64,000 nt of DNA. It comes from Oerskovia sp042887685. Lineage in GTDB: Bacteria; Actinomycetota; Actinomycetes; Actinomycetales; Cellulomonadaceae. Shown here one piece after another: positions 59,646 through 64,000 of the stretch. The translations under genes and the position numbers were made by a program. Position 1 is the first letter of the stretch, and the number at the start of each line of letters is the position of its first letter. The notes below the pieces were generated by a model that was not told the origin of the DNA, did no database searches, and saw only the letters and a program-made list of their open reading frames with translations. The stretch lies in contig NZ_JBHVOS010000006.1 in NCBI RefSeq assembly GCF_042887685.1, positions 62,001 through 126,000 on the forward strand, written 5' to 3'.

Positions 59646-60644
59646 TCACTCCCCGACGTACAGGATGTCGGAGGTGCCGCGCTCGGCGCCGCGTCCGAGC
59701 GGGTCGTTGACGAGCTCGCCGTCGTAGTACATGGTCGACGACCCGCCGCCGTCGAGGTTGTACGCGGTCGTCGCGCCGAGGCCCTGCATGATCTCGGCGA
59801 GCCCGGTCATGGTCACGCCGCGGCTGTACCCCGTGCTGCGCCCGTCGACCACGACGAGGACGAGGTGGTTCTGGTCGACCACGCCGACGGCGGTCCGGGG
59901 CTGCTCGCCCTGGATCGAGTGGTTGCCCACGTTGGTGTCGACCTCGACGTCCTCGATGCCGTCGACCACCTCGCCGCCGTCGAGCAGCGCGGGCCCGAAC
60001 GACAGCGTGTTCCACACGCCTGCGTCCACGAGCTCCTGCGCGGTCGTCGCGGTCTCGTCGTAGACCTCGACGGTCCCGTCGCGGTAGAACGCGAGGCCCT
60101 CGCGCGCGCCCTCGTCGCGGTAGACGACCCCGTTGCGGATCACGATGCCCGTGGACCGGAAGCCGTAGTAGTCGCCGTTGATCGCGAGGAGCGCGTCGTT
60201 GTCGGCCGCGATGTCCGAGGTCTTCTCGGTGATGTTCTCGCCGAACGCGTTCTGGGCGAAGGCCGAGCGGAGGTCGGTCGCGTCGCCCAGGACGACGTCC
60301 GCGACGTAGTACGTCACGGTGTCGTCGCCCGACCCCTCGACGACCTGCCGCACGCTCACGCTCGTCCCGTCGGACGAGGTCGAGCCGTCGGCACCGGCAC
60401 CGGACGACGTGCCCGACGACGTCCCCTCCGTCCCGGGGTCCGGCGCCGACGCCTGGCTCGCCTCGTAGGCCGCGACGTCGGCGATCTCGACGTGCTCCAC
60501 CACGTACCGGTCGAGGGCCCACGCGGTCGCTCCGCCGAGGCTCAGCGTCAGGGCGAGCCCGCCCGCGAGGAACGTTCGCCGTCGTCGACGCCGCCGAGGG
60601 GGCGGGGGCTGGGGCATGCTGCTGGTGTGCTGGTCGTCCGTCAT
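59646..60644 (-). CDS. Phosphodiester glycosidase (NAGPA) family exported protein
   Basis: 332 residues. A poly-Arg stretch followed by TFLAGGLALTLSLGG forms an export/anchor segment. After a Ser/Thr/Gly-rich linker, the NAGPA domain (about 130-330) has LLAINGDYYGFRSTGIVIRN (the NGxYF-like motif), FGPALLDGG, RTAVGVVDQNHLVLVVVDGR and TAYNLDGGGSSTMYYDG. The family uncovers GlcNAc-1-phosphodiesters; bacterial members act on wall polymers. In operon with the glycosyltransferase. ATG at 60644 chosen over one at 60680. Confidence 0.9.
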   Translation of the reverse strand: MTDDQHTSSMPQPPPPRRRRRRRTFLAGGLALTLSLGGATAWALDRYVVEHVEIADVAAYEASQASAPDPGTEGTSSGTSSGAGADGSTSSDGTSVSVRQVVEGSGDDTVTYYVADVVLGDATDLRSAFAQNAFGENITEKTSDIAADNDALLAINGDYYGFRSTGIVIRNGVVYRDEGAREGLAFYRDGTVEVYDETATTAQELVDAGVWNTLSFGPALLDGGEVVDGIEDVEVDTNVGNHSIQGEQPRTAVGVVDQNHLVLVVVDGRSTGYSRGVTMTGLAEIMQGLGATTAYNLDGGGSSTMYYDGELVNDPLGRGAERGTSDILYVGE

Positions 60645-60726
60645 GCACCCAGGTCTACGGAGCCCGCGTGTGCCGGGCACAGGTGCCGGCTGAGGGGTCG
60701 CTGTGAGGTGCGTCCTGACAGCGGCG

Positions 60727-60742
60727 CGTGATCGCCGTCACG
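60727..60742. promoter_or_regulatory. Possible CRP-type site upstream of a lipoprotein gene
   Basis: CGTGATCGCCGTCACG has the GTGA-N6-TCAC symmetry, centred about 113 bases before the lipoprotein start. Single site, moderate evidence. Confidence 0.45.
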
Positions 60743-60847
60743 ACGACACGCTCCCACCGAACTCTCAGGTGAGACGTCGCTCACTCTTGCACCTCGGTAC
60801 GACTAATACATACTTTCAGCCGGGTTCCCGCGTGATTTCATGGATGC

Positions 60848-61291
60848 ATGAAGAAGCAGATGATGGCACTCGCTGCCGTGGGCGCGATCGCGCTCCTGAG
60901 CGCGTGCGGTACCGACACCACGACCGACAGCGGCTCCTCCACCGACGAGACCCCTGCCGGCGCGACCAACCTCCAGGTGTGCGCGAAGTACTTCGACGGC
61001 GGTGAGCAGTCGGTCGCGCAGCGCGTCACGGACGAGCTCGAGTTCGACATGGCGGCCCTCACGGACGACCAGTCGAACGCGATGCGCAGCACCAACATCC
61101 AGCTCGAGGCCATCCTGCGCCTCGCTGGCCCCGAGGACACCAACCTCGTCATCAGCAAGATCAAGACCCCGTTCCAGATGGCTGACGACATCGCCGACGA
61201 GACGGGCACCTCGATCGACACCACCGGGGTGACCGAGGCCGTCGCCGACCTCCAGTCGATCTGCGACAACGCCGGGTACACCGCTTCCTGA
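60848..61291 (+). CDS. Small secreted lipoprotein of unknown function
   Basis: 147 residues. Signal peptide MKKQMMALAAVGAIALLSAC with lipobox LSAC. After a Thr/Ser/Asp-rich linker, a predicted helical domain contains two cysteines (VCAKYFDGG and SICDNAG) that could form a disulfide. I do not recognise a family. The upstream region is unusually AT-rich (ACTAATACATACTT), fitting a strong promoter, and a good terminator follows. Confidence 0.85.
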   Translation: MKKQMMALAAVGAIALLSACGTDTTTDSGSSTDETPAGATNLQVCAKYFDGGEQSVAQRVTDELEFDMAALTDDQSNAMRSTNIQLEAILRLAGPEDTNLVISKIKTPFQMADDIADETGTSIDTTGVTEAVADLQSICDNAGYTAS

Positions 61292-61331
61292 CCCTCAGCA
61301 GCGACCTCGCCCCCATCCCGGGCGAAACCCC

Positions 61332-61368
61332 GAGAGCCGGTACCGCCCAGAAGGCGGCACCGGCTCTC
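61332..61368. terminator. Bidirectional terminator between convergent genes
   Basis: 16-bp stem with one G-U pair (61332-61347 with 61353-61368) and a 5-base loop, 41 bases after the lipoprotein gene and 21 bases past the ABC exporter stop on the other strand. Confidence 0.8.
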
Positions 61369-61388
61369 GTCGTTCACGGGGACCCGCG

Positions 61389-63485
61389 TCAGCGGGTCAT
61401 CTCCCCCTCGGCGACCTCCTCGACCGCTGCGGCCGCGAACTGGCTCTCGTAGAGCCGCGCGTACGCGCCGCCCTTCTCGATGAGCACCTCGTGGTTGCCC
61501 ATCTCCACGATCGCGCCGTCCTCCATGACGAGGATGACGTCGGCGTCGCGGATGGTCGAGAGCCGGTGCGCGATGACGAACGACGTCCGCCCGGCGCGCA
61601 GCGCGTTCATGGCCTGCTGCACGAGCACCTCGGTGCGCGTGTCGACCGAGCTCGTCGCCTCGTCGAGGATGAGGATCGCCGGGTCGGCGAGGAACGCGCG
61701 CGCGATGGTCAGGAGCTGCTTCTCCCCCGCGCTCACGCCCGAGCCCTCGTCGTCGATCACGGTCGCGTACCCGTCGGGCAGCGTGCGCACGAACGGGTCG
61801 ACGTGGGTCGCCCTCGTCGCCTCGAGGAACTGCTCCTCGGTGACCTCGACACCGTCGGGCACGCCGTAGCGCAGGTTCTCCTCGATGGTCCCCTTGAAGA
61901 GCCAGGTGTCCTGGAGCACCATCCCGATGTTGGACCGCAGCCCGTCGCGGCTCATCGTCCGGGTGTCGACGCCGTCGAGCGTGATGCGCCCGCCGTCGAC
62001 CTCGTAGAACCGCATGATGAGGTTCACGAGGGTCGTCTTGCCGGCCCCGGTGGGCCCGACGATCGCGACCGTCTGGCCGGGCTCGGCGACGATCGACAGG
62101 TCGTCGATGAGCGGGCGGTCGGGCACGTAGCGGAACGAGACGTCCTCGAACGCGACCCGCCCCTGCACGTCCGTGACCACGACCGCGGGCGACGGGTCCG
62201 GGGACTGCTCGTCGGCGTCGAGCAGCTCGAACACGCGCTCCGCGGAGGCGACGCCCGACTGCAGGAGGTTCATCATCGAAGCGATCTGGGTGATCGGCTG
62301 CGTGAACTGGCGCGAGTACTGGATGAACGCCTGGACGTCACCGAGCGAGAGCTGGCCGGACGCGACCCGCAGGCCTCCGACGACCGCGACGATCACGTAG
62401 TTGAGGTTCGCGACGAAGCCCATCGCGGGCTGGATGATCCCCGAGATGAACTGCGCCTTGAAGCTCGCCTCGTACAGCTCGGCGTTCTCGTCGGTGAACG
62501 TGTCGACGGCCGTCTGCTGGTGGCCGTAGACCTTGACGAGCGCGTGGCCCGTGTACATCTCCTCGACGTGCGCGTTGAGACGTCCGGTCGCGGCCCACTG
62601 CTTGATGAACTGGGGCTGCGAGCGCTTGGCGATCAGCGCCGTGACGAGCACCGACAGGGGCACGGTCACGAGCGCGATGACCGCGAGCAGGGGCGAGATC
62701 CAGAACATCATGGCGAGCACGCCGACGACGGTCAGGACCGAGGTCACGAGCTGCGAGAGCGTCTGCTGGAGCGTCTGGGCGACGTTGTCGATGTCGTTGG
62801 TGACGCGGCTGAGGACCTCGCCCTTCTTCTGGCGGTCGAAGTACGACAGCGGCAGCCGGCCGAGCTTGGCCTCGACCTCGGCGCGCAGGCGACGCACGGT
62901 GCGCTGCACGACCGACGTCGTCACGCGGCCCTGGATCCAGCCGAAGAAGAAGGAGCCGACGTAGATCGCGAGGACCCAGAGCAGGATGACGCGCAGCGCG
63001 GTGAAGTCGATGCCCTGGCCGGGTACGACGTCCATGGCCGAGAGCATGTCCGCCTGCGTGGTCTGCCCGGTGGCGCGCAGGTTGTCGACGGCCTGCTGCT
63101 TGGTGATGTCGGCGGGCATCTGCGAGCCGATCACGCCCGCGAAGATGACGTTGGTGCCGTTGCCGAGGAGCTTGGGGCCCAGCACGGCGAGCGTCACGGA
63201 CAGGATCGACAGGACCGTGATGACCGCGACCGCGAGCCGTTCGACGCGCAGGTAGCCCGCGAAGCGCTTGAGCGACCCGGTGAAGTTCATGGCCTTCTCG
63301 GTGGGCATGCCCATGCCGCCCATGGGGCCGTGGCCGCCACCCTGGGGGCGCCCCTTGAGGCGCGTCGTGGACAGGTCGGGCTTGTCGCCCTCGGGTGCGT
63401 CCTGCACCCCGCCCGACGGCGTCACGTGCGGCTCGGCGTTCTTGTCGCCCGGGTTGTCGCTCGGGCGGGGGGTCTGGGTGCTCAT
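61389..63485 (-). CDS. ABC exporter subunit, membrane and ATPase domains fused
   Basis: 698 residues. A polar N-terminus with Gly/Met-rich stretch (GGHGPMGGMGMP) precedes six spans, with the exporter loop LPLSYFDRQKKGEVLSRVTN. The ATPase has Walker A GPTGAGKTTLV, Q-loop LQDTWLF, signature SAGEKQLLTIARAF (S-A-G-E variant) and Walker B ILILDEATSSVD with His in VIAHRLST. The variant signature suggests the heterodimer's asymmetric site. Pairs with the partial gene before it (ATGA overlap). Substrate unknown, multidrug-type. Confidence 0.93.
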   Translation of the reverse strand: MSTQTPRPSDNPGDKNAEPHVTPSGGVQDAPEGDKPDLSTTRLKGRPQGGGHGPMGGMGMPTEKAMNFTGSLKRFAGYLRVERLAVAVITVLSILSVTLAVLGPKLLGNGTNVIFAGVIGSQMPADITKQQAVDNLRATGQTTQADMLSAMDVVPGQGIDFTALRVILLWVLAIYVGSFFFGWIQGRVTTSVVQRTVRRLRAEVEAKLGRLPLSYFDRQKKGEVLSRVTNDIDNVAQTLQQTLSQLVTSVLTVVGVLAMMFWISPLLAVIALVTVPLSVLVTALIAKRSQPQFIKQWAATGRLNAHVEEMYTGHALVKVYGHQQTAVDTFTDENAELYEASFKAQFISGIIQPAMGFVANLNYVIVAVVGGLRVASGQLSLGDVQAFIQYSRQFTQPITQIASMMNLLQSGVASAERVFELLDADEQSPDPSPAVVVTDVQGRVAFEDVSFRYVPDRPLIDDLSIVAEPGQTVAIVGPTGAGKTTLVNLIMRFYEVDGGRITLDGVDTRTMSRDGLRSNIGMVLQDTWLFKGTIEENLRYGVPDGVEVTEEQFLEATRATHVDPFVRTLPDGYATVIDDEGSGVSAGEKQLLTIARAFLADPAILILDEATSSVDTRTEVLVQQAMNALRAGRTSFVIAHRLSTIRDADVILVMEDGAIVEMGNHEVLIEKGGAYARLYESQFAAAAVEEVAEGEMTR

Positions 63486-64000
63486 GCTGCCTCCTGCGCC
63501 GAGAGCTGCGAGTACACGATCTCCTGGTACGTCTCGCACGTCTCCAGGAGCTCGTCGTGGGTGCCGGTGCCGACGATGCGGCCGTGGTCGAGCACGACGA
63601 TCTGCTCGGCGTGCCGGATGGTCGCGACGCGCTGGGCGACGAGCAGGACGGTGGCCTCGCGGGTCCGCGGGGCGAGGGCGAGCCGCAGGGCCGCGTCGGT
63701 CGCGTAGTCGAGGGCCGAGAACGAGTCGTCGAACAGGTAGACGCTGGGCTTGCGGACGATCGCGCGGGCGATCGCGAGCCGCTGACGCTGACCGCCGGAG
63801 AAGTTGGTGCCGCCCTGCGCGACGGGGGCGTCGAGCTGCCCGTCGAGCTGCTCGACGAACTCGCGCGCCTGCGCGACCTCGAGCGCCTCCCACACCTCCT
63901 CGTCGGTCGCGTCCTCCTTGCCGTAGCGGACGTTGTCCGCGACGGTCCCGGAGAACAGGTACGCCTTCTGGGGCACGTAGCCGATCATCGACCACAGGTC
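63482..64000 (-). CDS. Partner ABC exporter subunit, 5' part outside the window
   Basis: Only the last 172 codons are present. Visible: Q-loop YVPQKAYLF, signature FSGGQRQRLAIARAIV, Walker B VYLFDDSFSALD (Asp-Asp in place of Asp-Glu) and the switch residue region VLLVAQRVATIRHA, where Gln replaces His. These changes mark a degenerate ATP site, typical for one half of a heterodimeric exporter. The TGA overlaps the ATG of the following subunit. Confidence 0.92.
   Translation of the reverse strand, partial: DLWSMIGYVPQKAYLFSGTVADNVRYGKEDATDEEVWEALEVAQAREFVEQLDGQLDAPVAQGGTNFSGGQRQRLAIARAIVRKPSVYLFDDSFSALDYATDAALRLALAPRTREATVLLVAQRVATIRHAEQIVVLDHGRIVGTGTHDELLETCETYQEIVYSQLSAQEAA

Overview
The window is chromosomal DNA from a very high-GC Gram-positive bacterium. 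GC is roughly 73%, third codon positions are nearly all G or C, GTG starts are frequent, and 4-base ATGA/GTGA gene overlaps are common. Actinomycetota markers are the imuA-imuB-dnaE2 mutasome, CGAACA-N2-TGTTCG and DtxR/IdeR-type boxes, a DosR-type box and a RIO kinase. Family content fits Micrococcales, perhaps the Cellulomonas/Oerskovia/Cellulosimicrobium group. This is a judgement from gene content; no 16S or other decisive marker is present. I see no prophage, insertion sequence or CRISPR array.

Layout. 1-4.9 kb: 3'-truncated rtcB, a secreted lipase, an AI-2E family exporter, tRNA-Leu(GAG) and a VanY-type peptidase. 5-9.7 kb: an LssY_C membrane protein, then a fully overlapping operon of ECF sigma factor, alkylguanine methyltransferase, AlkA and a 78-residue unknown, preceded by a second methyltransferase. 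9.8-14.6 kb: YdjM-like hydrolase, RIO kinase, Gfo/Idh oxidoreductase, NTF2-like, GNAT and NPQP-motif proteins. 14.7-20.9 kb: SOS-controlled imuA-imuB-dnaE2. 21.1-27.6 kb: PEBP and YbaK proteins, then a siderophore uptake and reduction locus with two iron boxes. 27.7-32 kb: universal stress protein and a MacB/FtsX-type ABC exporter. 32.1-33.7 kb: a second-type aspartyl-tRNA synthetase behind a translational T-box leader. 33.7-40.9 kb: a carbon-starvation/carboxylate module (LytS-type kinase, LytTR regulator, small membrane protein, SSS symporter, YbdD, CstA) with regulatory repeats. 40.9-45.9 kb: ABC-F protein, glycosyltransferase remnant, DUF4240, hypothetical, ketopantoate reductase-like. 45.4-57 kb: anaerobic nitrate respiration (narGHJI-moaE-moaA-moaD plus a membrane protein, a divergent regulator with conserved cysteines, and narK behind tandem DosR-like boxes). 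57.3-64 kb: SPOUT methyltransferase, GT2-GtrA glycosyltransferase, phosphodiester glycosidase, a lipoprotein and a heterodimeric ABC exporter running off the end.

How it fits together. Much of the window is stress and condition-dependent metabolism with readable control sites: LexA for mutagenesis, DtxR/IdeR for iron, DosR-type for nitrate import under hypoxia, CRP-type plus BtsR-like repeats for the CstA transporter, and a T-box for aspartyl-tRNA supply. The least explained features are (i) arrays of a 12-13 bp core repeated every 21-22 bp at two promoter-side locations, one just upstream of the LytS/LytTR operon; (ii) a T-box whose acceptor-pairing bases match the Asp/Asn discriminator; (iii) an alkylation-repair operon where a methyltransferase occupies the usual anti-sigma position; and (iv) several genes whose stop-codon region is tandemly duplicated.
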